Below the pieces are notes generated by a model, which was given only the letters and a program-made list of their open reading frames with translations, made no database searches and was not told where the DNA came from. 64,000 bases of DNA from positions 930,001-994,000 of the forward strand of contig NZ_JBHTKL010000005.1 of the NCBI RefSeq assembly GCF_042675915.1. The letters run 5' to 3'. Source of the stretch: Thalassobacillus_A hwangdonensis. GTDB taxonomy: Bacteria; Bacillota; Bacilli; Bacillales; Halobacillaceae. This document shows, piece by piece, positions 15,498-23,718 of this stretch (positions are counted from its first letter, which is position 1; each line of letters opens with the position of its first letter). The translations under genes were made by a program, and so were the position numbers.

Positions 15498-16865
15498 ATG
15501 AAGAGGCTATTGACGTCAATTATTACCTTAGTGATGGTAGCATCAACTGTACTATACTCTACAGAAGTTGCAGCCAATAGTAATTTGGATAGTGTCCGAA
15601 AAGAGATGAAAGATTTGGAAGGCCAACAAGGCGAGCTTAAGAGCAAAGAAGGAAGCATTGAAGATAAGAAAAGTGAAACAGAAGATAAGATTGCTGCCAA
15701 CAAATCCAAACAGCAACAAACAAAGGACAAAATTGCAGCATTGGACCGCAAGCTTTCTGAAACTTCCTCAAAGTTGAAAGCGAAAGAATCAGAAATTGAA
15801 AAAACAAAAGCAGAAATCGAAAAGACCCAGGCTGAAATCGAACAGCTGAAAAAAGAGATCAAAGCATTGCAGGAACGTATCAAAAAGCGTGAAGAAATCT
15901 TAGTCGATCGTCTCCGTTCTCTTCAGGAAAATGGCGGAGATGTCAGCTACCTTGAAGTATTGATGGGAGCTCAGAACTTCGGTGATTTCCTTGATCGTGC
16001 GAACGCTGTAACGACAATCATGGATCAAGATAAGAATATCCTTGATACTCACCTTGCTGACAAAAAAGAATTGCAAGCTAAAAAGGTTCAAGTCGAAGAA
16101 AAGATGAAAAATCTTGAAAATCAAAAAGCAGAACTAGAAGATCAAAAAGCTCAGCTGGAAAACTTGAAAGCTGATTTGGATAATCAAAAAGCTGAAAAAG
16201 AGAAATTGATGGCTCAGCTTGAAGAAGAAGAAGAGCACTTGCATGATCATAAACTTGAGTTGCAGGAAGAGCAGGAAGCAATCCGTAAGCAGCAGGCTTC
16301 CATCCAAGCAGCTATGCAGGCAGCGAAAGAGCAGGAGGCTGAAATCCAGGCAGAGATCAAGCGTAAGGAAGAAGAAGCCCGTAAAGCAAGAGAAGCTGCC
16401 AAGAAGAACAATTCATCCTCGAGCAGTTCTAATGAATCAACCCCTGAACCAGTATCCACAGGAGGCGGTTCATCGAACTTCATCTGGCCAGCAGCAGGAT
16501 ATGTTTCTTCCGGTTTCGGAGGACGTTCTCTAGGTCAGCATTATGGAATCGATATCGCAAAAGCAGGCACAGTACCGATCAGAGCTGCGGCAGGAGGAAC
16601 GGTATTCCGTTCTTACTACTCAGGCACATATGGTAACACGGTATGGCTAACGCATTATGTCGATGGGCAGGTATATACAACTATTTATGCACACATGAGC
16701 TCTAGGACAGTAAGCGAAGGACAGACTGTTAAACAAGGACAGTTGTTAGGTAACATGGGGAACACCGGTCAATCCTACGGACAGCACTTGCACTTCGAGC
16801 TTCATAAAGGAACATGGAATGCATCTAAATCAAATGCAGTAAACCCGCTACCGTATCTTCCATAA
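15498..16865 (+). CDS. Secreted coiled-coil M23 peptidoglycan hydrolase (EnvC/PcsB-like architecture)
   Basis: A 455-residue exported protein that probably cleaves peptidoglycan cross-bridges. Residues 1-26 form a signal peptide (MKRLLTSIITLVMVASTVLY and following, cut near EVAAN). Residues about 30-290 are a long Glu/Lys/Gln coiled coil, then a Ser-rich linker, then an M23/LytM domain (about 325-455). The zinc ligands appear intact: HYGID supplies H-x3-D and HLHFE supplies H-x-H, so the domain looks catalytic rather than degenerate. Coiled coil plus LytM is the design of EnvC, an FtsEX-activated factor; placement right after ftsEX suggests it is the FtsX-controlled hydrolase here. The RBS AAGGGGGAG is 11 bases from ATG 15498. 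Confidence 0.9.
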   Translation: MKRLLTSIITLVMVASTVLYSTEVAANSNLDSVRKEMKDLEGQQGELKSKEGSIEDKKSETEDKIAANKSKQQQTKDKIAALDRKLSETSSKLKAKESEIEKTKAEIEKTQAEIEQLKKEIKALQERIKKREEILVDRLRSLQENGGDVSYLEVLMGAQNFGDFLDRANAVTTIMDQDKNILDTHLADKKELQAKKVQVEEKMKNLENQKAELEDQKAQLENLKADLDNQKAEKEKLMAQLEEEEEHLHDHKLELQEEQEAIRKQQASIQAAMQAAKEQEAEIQAEIKRKEEEARKAREAAKKNNSSSSSSNESTPEPVSTGGGSSNFIWPAAGYVSSGFGGRSLGQHYGIDIAKAGTVPIRAAAGGTVFRSYYSGTYGNTVWLTHYVDGQVYTTIYAHMSSRTVSEGQTVKQGQLLGNMGNTGQSYGQHLHFELHKGTWNASKSNAVNPLPYLP

Positions 16866-16914
16866 AATTTATACTGGACATGCATAGGGGTTTTATGGCA
16901 TAACATAGAATAAA

Positions 16915-16947
16915 GGCATCGCACAATTTCGGTGTGATGCCTTTTTG
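16915..16947 (+). terminator. Rho-independent terminator before ctpB
   Basis: GGCATCGCAC (16915-16924) pairs with GTGTGATGCC (one G-U), followed by TTTTT. Confidence 0.88.
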
Positions 16948-16999
16948 TTACATCTGAAACATACACCTCTTGAATTCTAACTACAGAAGGGTGAATACG

Positions 17000-18535
17000 A
17001 TGAATCTTAGAATGCGTTATGTCGCTATACTTATGGTCTTGGCGCTGCTTTTGGGAGCTGCCGGTTCGTATGCAGGAATCAAGATTGCTCAATCGGAAAC
17101 ACCGAAGACGGAAACAACAGATGAGGGCCAGACGGCCAATGCGGATAAAGAAACGAAGAATTTTGCCGAGCTGGATGAAGAAGAAAGAAAAAGTCTTTTT
17201 GAAAGCATAGCAGGCAAAGGCTCTGATGATAAAGATGCGTCAGAACTTGAGAAAATCGAGAAAGCTTACGATATCATCGAAGAAAATTATGTCCAGAATG
17301 TGGACAAGGATCAGCTGATTGAAGGCGCTATCCAGGGGATGCTTGGCACATTGGAAGATCCATACAGCGTCTACATGGATAAAGAAACGATGGCGCAGTT
17401 CAACGATTCGATCGAATCCTCATTCGAAGGAATCGGTGCAGAAGTAAGTATGGTGAATGGAAAAGTGACGGTTGTCGCACCTATCAAAGGATCGCCTGCT
17501 GAAAAAGCTGGTCTGAAACCGAATGATCAGATTTTAGAAGTCGATGGAGAAAGTGTAGAGGGACTGGACCTTTACGATGCCGTTTTGAAAATTCGTGGGG
17601 AAAAAGGAAGTAAAGTAACGTTGACGATTCAACGTCCAAGTGCTTCCGAGCCACTGAAGGTGGATATTACCCGGGACGAAATTCCATTGGAAACGGTCTA
17701 CTCTGACATTAAAGAAGTCGATGGCAAAAAAGCAGGTGTGATTGAAATCACGTCGTTCGCTGAGCAGACAGCAGAGGACTTCTCAAAAGCATTGAAGGAA
17801 TTGGAAGGTAAAGGAATCGATGGACTCGTCATCGACGTGAGAGGGAACCCTGGTGGCCTCTTCACAGATGTTCAGGAAATTTTGAAAGAGTTCATTCCGC
17901 AGGATACTCCTTATGTACAGGTGGAAGATCGTAACGGTAAGAAAACACGATACAAATCAACAATTGATAAGAAGAAAGACTACCCGATCACTGTACTGCA
18001 GGATGAAGGCAGTGCGTCTGCATCTGAAATCCTCTCAGCTGCTATGAAAGAAGCTGGAAAGTACGAAGTCGTTGGTACGAAGAGTTTTGGAAAAGGTACG
18101 GTGCAACAGGCGATTCCGCTGGAGGATGGTAGCACGATCAAGCTTACCCTCTTCAAGTGGCTGACTCCTGAAGGTAACTGGATCCATGAAAAAGGTGTCA
18201 AGCCGACCATAGAGACGAAGCAGCCGGAACACTTCTACACGAATCCGGTCAGCATCGAAGAACCTTTCGAGTACGATGACAATCATGAAAAGATCAAAAA
18301 CCTCCAGGTCATGCTTGAAGGATTGGGGTATGATCCAGGACGAACAGATGGTTATTTCAGTAAAGCTACTGAACAGGCAGTCAAAAAATTCCAGAGTGAA
18401 AATGATCTGACTGCAAGCGGTAAGCTTGATCAGGAAACCGGTGGAAAAATCGAAGAAAAAGTGATTGAAAGTGTCCGTGATGATAAAAATGATAAGCAAA
18501 TGGACAAAGCACTCGAAGTATTATTCGGTGCGTAA
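17000..18535 (+). CDS. ctpB: C-terminal processing protease (S41) CtpB
   Basis: A secreted, membrane-anchored PDZ protease of the S41 family; in sporulating bacilli CtpB cleaves SpoIVFA in the sigma-K checkpoint. The 511-residue protein has one N-terminal membrane segment (about 5-25), an acidic linker, a PDZ domain (about 115-190), the protease domain with the catalytic Ser in GSASASEIL and catalytic Lys 25 residues later in SFGKG, and a C-terminal peptidoglycan-binding domain (about 430-490, NLQVMLEGLGYDPGRTDGYF). ATG 17000 follows GAAGGGTGA; an in-frame ATG 30 bases upstream lacks an RBS. It lies between the FtsEX block and minJ as in B. subtilis. Confidence 0.93.
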   Translation: MNLRMRYVAILMVLALLLGAAGSYAGIKIAQSETPKTETTDEGQTANADKETKNFAELDEEERKSLFESIAGKGSDDKDASELEKIEKAYDIIEENYVQNVDKDQLIEGAIQGMLGTLEDPYSVYMDKETMAQFNDSIESSFEGIGAEVSMVNGKVTVVAPIKGSPAEKAGLKPNDQILEVDGESVEGLDLYDAVLKIRGEKGSKVTLTIQRPSASEPLKVDITRDEIPLETVYSDIKEVDGKKAGVIEITSFAEQTAEDFSKALKELEGKGIDGLVIDVRGNPGGLFTDVQEILKEFIPQDTPYVQVEDRNGKKTRYKSTIDKKKDYPITVLQDEGSASASEILSAAMKEAGKYEVVGTKSFGKGTVQQAIPLEDGSTIKLTLFKWLTPEGNWIHEKGVKPTIETKQPEHFYTNPVSIEEPFEYDDNHEKIKNLQVMLEGLGYDPGRTDGYFSKATEQAVKKFQSENDLTASGKLDQETGGKIEEKVIESVRDDKNDKQMDKALEVLFGA

Positions 18536-18565
18536 GCAGGAATTTGCTGACAGATAGCGAAATAT

Positions 18566-18606
18566 ATCCGTAGTCGATAACGGCTGCGGATTTCCTGTTT
18601 TTTTAA
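18566..18606 (+). terminator. Rho-independent terminator after ctpB
   Basis: ATCCGTAGTCG pairs with CGGCTGCGGAT (two G-U pairs) around ATAA; a T-rich tract follows. Confidence 0.75.
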
Positions 18607-18642
18607 AAAGAGAAAGCTGGATACATATTAGGAGGAATCATC

Positions 18643-19827
18643 TTGGGGGACTGGTTAATCGAGTTGTTGAAAGGAACAGGGCGACTGTTTTTACAGCCAT
18701 TGTTTTATTGGGCGATTATGCTTGCACTCGTCTTATCCTATAAACGAATAAAGAAAGAACGAAGGCTATTCGGGACCCGTATTTTTGATGTATTTGCTGA
18801 AAGTAAACGGACAATTGGAGTGAGTTTGATTACTGGGCTGATTCTCTCAGCACTTTTCCTTGTTGGCGGGTTCGTTGTTTCCTTCCCGGTCATCTTACTG
18901 ATTTCCTTGGCAATCATCCTTTTTACATTGCCGTTGAAATTGAAATGGGCATCTGCTGCCTATACGTTTCCTATTGCACTTATCGCGTTAATTATTATTA
19001 ATGAACGTGACCTTCTCCCTGAATATTGGAACGACGCACTCTCTGATGTTTCATTGACTGGAGTGGCATTGATGATGGGAGCATTACTGCTCGTCGAATC
19101 TCTGATCATGTTGCGAACTGGTTACCGTGAAACCTTCCCTGAACTGGTCCCTGGTACGAGAGGGAAATGGGTAGGTCAACACCGATTGAAAAAGTTGATG
19201 GTCATTCCTTTCTTCCTGTTCATTCCAGGTGGTGCCATCCTATCCTTCGCTCCTTGGTGGCCACTGTTGGACATTGGAGGAGAAAGTTATGGTCTGATGC
19301 TTGTACCTTTGATCAGTGGTTACGAATTCATCGCGCGGGGCCAGAACCCTGTTTCAGCTGCCAAACATATCGGCAGAGGTCAATTTTTCCTAAGTTTTAT
19401 CGTAATCGGTATGGCAGTTGGAAGCTACTGGTTGGAAGCTCTTGTCATCGTTGGGCTTGTTACTGCTCTGATTGGCAGAGAGTTCATCCATCTATTCCAT
19501 CGGATCCGTGATAAAAAACAGCAATACTTTTCAGCTACAGGTCATAGTCTCAAGATTCTCGGTATCATCCAAGGAAGTCCTGCAGATAAGATGGGCTTGC
19601 TTGAGGGAGAACAGATCGAGCGCATCAATCAGCGACGCGTAACGAATGAACGTGAATTCTATGAAGCGATCCAAATCAACCGTGCGTTTTGCAAAGTCGA
19701 AGTACGGAATCATAAAGGACAGGTGCGCTTTGCTCAAAGGGCTATTTATGAAGGAGAACATCATGGCTTAGGGATCATTCTAGTAAAAGAAGACGGAGCC
19801 CGAAAGCAACAGAAGAGTTATGGTTGA
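18643..19827 (+). CDS. minJ: Division topology protein MinJ
   Basis: MinJ links DivIVA at the poles and septum to MinD, placing the MinCD division inhibitor. The 394-residue product has several transmembrane segments (about residues 10-280) and a C-terminal cytoplasmic PDZ domain (about 295-370, around LKILGIIQGSPADKMGLLEG). Length, topology and position after ctpB match B. subtilis MinJ (YvjD). The TTG start at 18643 is preceded by an ideal AGGAGG. It is monocistronic, bounded by terminators on both sides. Confidence 0.87.
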   Translation: MGDWLIELLKGTGRLFLQPLFYWAIMLALVLSYKRIKKERRLFGTRIFDVFAESKRTIGVSLITGLILSALFLVGGFVVSFPVILLISLAIILFTLPLKLKWASAAYTFPIALIALIIINERDLLPEYWNDALSDVSLTGVALMMGALLLVESLIMLRTGYRETFPELVPGTRGKWVGQHRLKKLMVIPFFLFIPGGAILSFAPWWPLLDIGGESYGLMLVPLISGYEFIARGQNPVSAAKHIGRGQFFLSFIVIGMAVGSYWLEALVIVGLVTALIGREFIHLFHRIRDKKQQYFSATGHSLKILGIIQGSPADKMGLLEGEQIERINQRRVTNEREFYEAIQINRAFCKVEVRNHKGQVRFAQRAIYEGEHHGLGIILVKEDGARKQQKSYG

Positions 19828-19860
19828 ACACCTAATAGAATGAACCCTGCTAAACGATTG

Positions 19861-19892
19861 AAGCTGCTTACATTGTAAGCGGCTTTTTTTTG
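19861..19892 (+). terminator. Rho-independent terminator after minJ
   Basis: AAGCTGCTTAC pairs with GTAAGCGGCTT and is followed by TTTTTT. It marks the boundary between the conserved core and the metal island. Confidence 0.88.
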
Positions 19893-19977
19893 GTACAAAG
19901 CACCTATCTTTTCTCGATAAAAACTGCACGCAATCGAAATATACTTTTGCTCATACCATATTAGAGGAGAATGTCCA

Positions 19978-20550
19978 ATGTTGAAAAAGTATTCTTTCAT
20001 TCTGGTGATTTTTATCTTTTTGTTGGCTGCATGTTCAGACAATAGTGAGAACAATGCAAGCAACGAGAACTCAAACGAACAACAAGTAGAAAAGAACGAG
20101 TCCGACCATAGTGGAATGAGTCATTCAGGTTCTGGAAATATACCTGAAGGGTTAAAAGAAGCAGAAAGCCCAAAATTCGCGGTTGGTGATAAAGCCATCA
20201 TCGAGGATAGTCATATGGAAGGAATGAAAGGGGCGGAAGCGACAGTTGTAGGTGCCTTTGATACGACAGTTTATACTGTCTCATACGATCCTGTAAACGG
20301 TGGAGAGACAGTGACCGACCATAAATGGGTCATTCATGAAGAACTGAAGAACCCTAGTGAGGTTGCGTATGGTGTCGGGGACGAAGTGATTCTTGAAGCT
20401 GACCACATGGATGGTATGAGCGGAGCAGCAGCAACGATTGATTCAGCAGAAGCTGCTACAGTGTACATGATAGATTTTACACCGACAGACGGTGGAGAAG
20501 AAGTGAAAAATCACAAGTGGGTTAGTGAAGATGAATTAAAACTATATTGA
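19978..20550 (+). CDS. YdhK-family (DUF1541) lipoprotein
   Basis: A 190-residue lipoprotein: signal peptide with lipobox LLAAC, lipidated Cys19, then a low-complexity Asn/Ser/Glu/His linker (about 20-55, with DHSGMSHSG) and two DUF1541 repeats. The repeats (about 65-120 and 125-185) each run from FAVGD or YGVGD through a HMEGM or HMDGM motif to DHKWV or NHKWV, so the gene contains an internal duplication. The Met/His-rich HMxGM motifs would suit copper or another soft metal, and the neighbouring genes are copper-related. Binding is inference. A -10-like TATACT (19940-19945) without a -35 lies upstream. Confidence 0.88.
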   Translation: MLKKYSFILVIFIFLLAACSDNSENNASNENSNEQQVEKNESDHSGMSHSGSGNIPEGLKEAESPKFAVGDKAIIEDSHMEGMKGAEATVVGAFDTTVYTVSYDPVNGGETVTDHKWVIHEELKNPSEVAYGVGDEVILEADHMDGMSGAAATIDSAEAATVYMIDFTPTDGGEEVKNHKWVSEDELKLY

Positions 20551-20558
20551 CCAACCCT

Positions 20559-20589
20559 TAGACTATTCAATGTGAATAGTCTATTTTTT
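20559..20589. terminator. Terminator after the YdhK gene
   Basis: TAGACTATTCA and TGAATAGTCTA form a perfect stem with T residues following. Confidence 0.85.
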
Positions 20590-20630
20590 ATCTCCAATCC
20601 ATTTGCTCTCCTTTTCGAAGCATCCTATTC

Positions 20631-20650
20631 TCTGCATAAAATCTGCAAAT
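20631..20650 (+). promoter_or_regulatory. CTGCA direct repeat ahead of the permease gene
   Basis: TCTGCA occurs at 20631-20636 and again at 20642-20647, start to start 11 bases, followed by AATT. A -10-like CATAAT lies at 20667-20672. The same arrangement occurs at 23645-23665. Direct half-sites one helical turn apart are typical for OmpR/PhoB-type regulators, and such a regulator is encoded at 26777. Confidence 0.45.
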
Positions 20651-20696
20651 TCCATGGGTACAGAAGCATAATAAGCAAGTGAAAGAGGTGGGTCTT

Positions 20697-22019
20697 ATGG
20701 GTGAGTATAAAGAAAACAGCCTGTCATTGATAGGAGCAATAGGTTTAGGGACTGGAGTCATGATCAGTGCCGGCATTTTTGCCCTGCTTGGACAGGTTGC
20801 TGAGTTAGCGGGGACATGGTTTCCCCTTATCTTCATCGTAGGGGGCATCGTTACCGGGTTCAGCGCCTATTCCTATGTGAAAATGAGTAATGAATATCCA
20901 TCTGCTGGTGGTATTGGTATGTTCCTTATGAAGGCTTATGGAAAAGGAACGATTACAGCATCTGCCGCTATGCTGATGGCGATCTCGATGGTCATCAACC
21001 AAAGTCTGGTTGCGCGGACATTCGGAACGTATACATTGCAGCTTTTTGGAGGAGATGAACTAGGTTACCTGGTTCCTATATTGGGCGTTGGTCTACTGAT
21101 TTTCGCTTTTTTAGTGAATATTTCAGGAAACGCGTTCATTCAGACGTTTACATCAATCGTATCTTTATTGAAAATTATCGGATTGGTCATATTCGCCTTG
21201 GGTGGACTTTGGGTAGCCGGGTTTTCCATTACACCAGCTGAAGGTGGTGGTGGAACAGCGGATTCTACAATCGCAAGTATTGTTGCTGCGGTTGCCCTTA
21301 CCATCCTATCATTCAAGGGGTTTACGACAATTACAAACAGTGGTTCTGAAATCGTCAAGCCGAAGAAAAATGTTGGGCGGGCGATCGTAGCTTCCATTTC
21401 CATCAGCTTGATTGTTTACTTACTGATCGCATGGGCAGTTTCCAGCAATCTCCCACTTGGTGAGATTATCAAGGCAAAGGATTACTCCCTTGCTGAAGCT
21501 GCAAGACCGGCATTTGGTGATCTTGGCGTCTGGTTCACGGTAATCATAGCGATCATTGCTACCATTTCCGGAATTATCGCAAGTGTGTTCGCTGTATCCA
21601 GGATGCTTGCGATGTTGACGAATATGAAGCTGATTCCTCATAAACACTTCGGTATGCCTGGTCGTATCCAGAAACATACTCTGGTTTATACCATAGTCCT
21701 GGCAATGGTACTGGCTGTAGTGTTTGATTTGAGCAGAATCGCTTCTGTTGGAGCTATTTTGTATTTGGTCATGGACATGATCGTTCATTGGGGTGTGTTG
21801 AAACATTTACGGAACAAAGTGGACGCCAAGCCTGCCATTGTCATAACTGCGCTTATTTTGGACGCGATCGTGCTAGCTGCATTCATATGGGTGAAAGCAG
21901 TCAACGATTGGCTCATTGTTGCTGTGTCCGTAGTATTCATCCTGCTTATTTTCGTAGGTGAATATCTGTTTTTAAAATCGAATCCAGTAGAAGAGGAAGA
22001 ACACGGTCATGACCACTGA
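20697..22019 (+). CDS. APC-superfamily amino acid permease with His-rich tail
   Basis: A 440-residue transporter with about 12 membrane segments. The first segment contains IGAIGLGTGVMISAGIFALL, the APC signature where the substrate backbone is bound. The substrate cannot be told from sequence. The C-terminus ends EEEEHGHDH, which could bind metal. ATG 20697 is preferred because AAGAGGTGGG is 7 bases upstream; a GTG 18 bases earlier overlaps that RBS. The gene lies between the YdhK lipoprotein and a multicopper oxidase and has the CTGCA direct repeat upstream, so it is probably co-regulated with the metal genes rather than a housekeeping permease. Confidence 0.85.
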   Translation: MGEYKENSLSLIGAIGLGTGVMISAGIFALLGQVAELAGTWFPLIFIVGGIVTGFSAYSYVKMSNEYPSAGGIGMFLMKAYGKGTITASAAMLMAISMVINQSLVARTFGTYTLQLFGGDELGYLVPILGVGLLIFAFLVNISGNAFIQTFTSIVSLLKIIGLVIFALGGLWVAGFSITPAEGGGGTADSTIASIVAAVALTILSFKGFTTITNSGSEIVKPKKNVGRAIVASISISLIVYLLIAWAVSSNLPLGEIIKAKDYSLAEAARPAFGDLGVWFTVIIAIIATISGIIASVFAVSRMLAMLTNMKLIPHKHFGMPGRIQKHTLVYTIVLAMVLAVVFDLSRIASVGAILYLVMDMIVHWGVLKHLRNKVDAKPAIVITALILDAIVLAAFIWVKAVNDWLIVAVSVVFILLIFVGEYLFLKSNPVEEEEHGHDH

Positions 22020-22091
22020 TAAGCAGCACTTTTCGATGATATAAAGTTTAAATTTACCATTGTCTACAAATTTCATTGGGAGGGAACAACG

Positions 22092-22979
22092 ATGCATACA
22101 CCAAACCTTAACCAGTTGTTTGGAGAGATCGAGGATGGGGTCAAATATTTTGAATTGAGAGCTGAACCAGTTCGGCAGGAAGTGCTGGATGGGATATTCA
22201 TTGAAGGGTGGGGCTATAATGGCTCCATTCCCGGACCAACCATCATAGTGAATCCTGGTGATGAAGTTTGTATAAAGGTATATAATGAATTGCCGGAAAA
22301 AACGAGCATCCACTGGCACGGGATGGATATTCCGCAGAAAATGGATGGAGCGGCACAACTTCAGCCATCTCCAACTATAGAGCAGGGTGACTTCTATGAA
22401 TATCGATTCAAAGTGGTCAATCCACCAGGCACACATATGTATCATACCCATCTTAATACGCAGGTGCAGCAAATGATGGGATTAGGAGGTGGGTTCATCA
22501 TAAAAGACGAGAATGATGAAGTGGATTATGACTACTTTCTTTTACTGCAGGAGTTCGCGGTCGAGGATTTAGAACACATGACCTTAGAAAAGGGGACGTA
22601 TAAGGTGGATGCTCATTCTCATGATTTCAATTTCTATACGATCAACGGTAAATGCTTTCCTGCTACTACACCGATGAAAGCCGAGGAAGGGAAAGATTTA
22701 CGGATCCGGATGGGGGCACTTGGTCATAGTCTGCACCCGATGCATGTCCACGGGCATCAGTTCACAATCGAAAATCAGGACGGTAATCCACTTCCTGAAA
22801 CGATGAAAATGAAGCGCAATAGTGTTTCATTATCATCAGGGGAAACCTTCGAAGTGAAGATTCATGCCAATAATCCAGGTTCATGGCCATTTCATTGCCA
22901 TACGCCCCACCACATGGCTAATAATCATACAGAAGGTCATGGAGGGATGATGACTTCAATTGAATATATTGAAAAATAA
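22092..22979 (+). CDS. Two-domain multicopper oxidase without signal peptide
   Basis: A 295-residue cupredoxin protein with two domains instead of the three of laccases. Copper ligand motifs are complete: HWHG (His74, His76), HTH (His118, His120), HSLHPMHVHGH (His215, His218, His220, His222) and HCHTPHHM (His268, Cys269, His270, His273 or His274). This gives one type 1 site and the ligands for an interdomain trinuclear cluster if the protein forms a trimer, as known two-domain laccases do. There is no signal peptide or Tat motif, so it is probably cytoplasmic or exported by another route. Cuprous or phenolic oxidation is likely; nitrite reduction is a less likely alternative. Confidence 0.85.
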   Translation: MHTPNLNQLFGEIEDGVKYFELRAEPVRQEVLDGIFIEGWGYNGSIPGPTIIVNPGDEVCIKVYNELPEKTSIHWHGMDIPQKMDGAAQLQPSPTIEQGDFYEYRFKVVNPPGTHMYHTHLNTQVQQMMGLGGGFIIKDENDEVDYDYFLLLQEFAVEDLEHMTLEKGTYKVDAHSHDFNFYTINGKCFPATTPMKAEEGKDLRIRMGALGHSLHPMHVHGHQFTIENQDGNPLPETMKMKRNSVSLSSGETFEVKIHANNPGSWPFHCHTPHHMANNHTEGHGGMMTSIEYIEK

Positions 22980-22981
22980 TT

Positions 22982-23016
22982 CAAAAGGGGACTCCTCATT
23001 GAGAAGTCCCTTTTGT
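22982..23016. terminator. Bidirectional terminator between convergent genes
   Basis: CAAAAGGG-ACT pairs with AGTCCCTTTTG with one bulged G. It can serve the oxidase gene and the convergent minus-strand gene at 23026. Confidence 0.8.
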
Positions 23017-23025
23017 TATATGCAT

Positions 23026-23571
23026 TTACATGGAATGTGATCCATGTCCAGAATGTCCATGATTCTCAGGAAAAACAGAACCTGAGTATTCCAATGCGAA
23101 AAACAGACACAAAAAAACAGCAAGATAGAGAAGGGGATGATTCAATCGTTGGGTTCCCCTCAATATAAGAAGATTGTAAATGATGAGGAGGGTGTACATG
23201 AAAAACAACAGTTTTACGATTACATCATCGTAAGGAGGAACAATCATTACACCAAGCATCGCTCCCATCATCCCACCCATCACTCCGGACGATATCCCTT
23301 CCAATACAGCTGATTCACTGATGGCCCCACCCAGCAATCCACCAATGATAAATCCAATCATCATGCCGGAGAAAGTAGGTATGAACAGATTACCAGATAA
23401 AACGATTCCTGCAATCGTGCCTCCAAGCATACTTACATTCATGCTGATCGCCATTGTTCCTGCCATCCTGTACATCTCCGTAACAGCCTCTCTATTTTTA
23501 TAAAGAAACAATCCACTTGTTACAGTCAACATAAAAGTTGCAACAATTATGATCAACAGTGCAATAGTCAA
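23026..23571 (-). CDS. Gly/Met-rich six-segment membrane protein with His-rich tail
   Basis: I do not recognise the family. The 181-residue product has about six hydrophobic segments; segments 2 to 4 are unusually rich in Gly and Met (for example GVMGGMMGAMLGVMIV), with repeated small-residue packing motifs. The C-terminus is NHGHSGHGSHSM, a His cluster able to bind metal. The TTG start is supported by an AAGGGGGGACAG site. It is divergent from the three-domain multicopper oxidase gene and shares that intergenic regulatory region. A metal transporter or chaperone role is plausible from composition and context only. Confidence 0.75.
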   Translation of the reverse strand: MTIALLIIIVATFMLTVTSGLFLYKNREAVTEMYRMAGTMAISMNVSMLGGTIAGIVLSGNLFIPTFSGMMIGFIIGGLLGGAISESAVLEGISSGVMGGMMGAMLGVMIVPPYDDVIVKLLFFMYTLLIIYNLLILRGTQRLNHPLLYLAVFLCLFFALEYSGSVFPENHGHSGHGSHSM

Positions 23572-23644
23572 ACCTGTCCCCCCTTGTCCTTTTTCTAATG
23601 GTATGAAAAGGATAGCAGCTTCTATTCCTGGATTTTTTCAGTGA

Positions 23645-23684
23645 ACTGCATAGTATCTGCAAAATTATCGGGAACACCCATACT
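23645..23684 (+). promoter_or_regulatory. CTGCA direct repeat and -10 element ahead of the second multicopper oxidase
   Basis: ACTGCA (23645-23650) and TCTGCA (23656-23661) are 11 bases apart, followed by AAATT, then CATACT at 23679-23684 as a possible -10. Architecture closely matches the site at 20631. Confidence 0.45.
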
Positions 23685-23718
23685 GGTATATGAAAATCAG
23701 GATAGGAGTGTACTTAAT

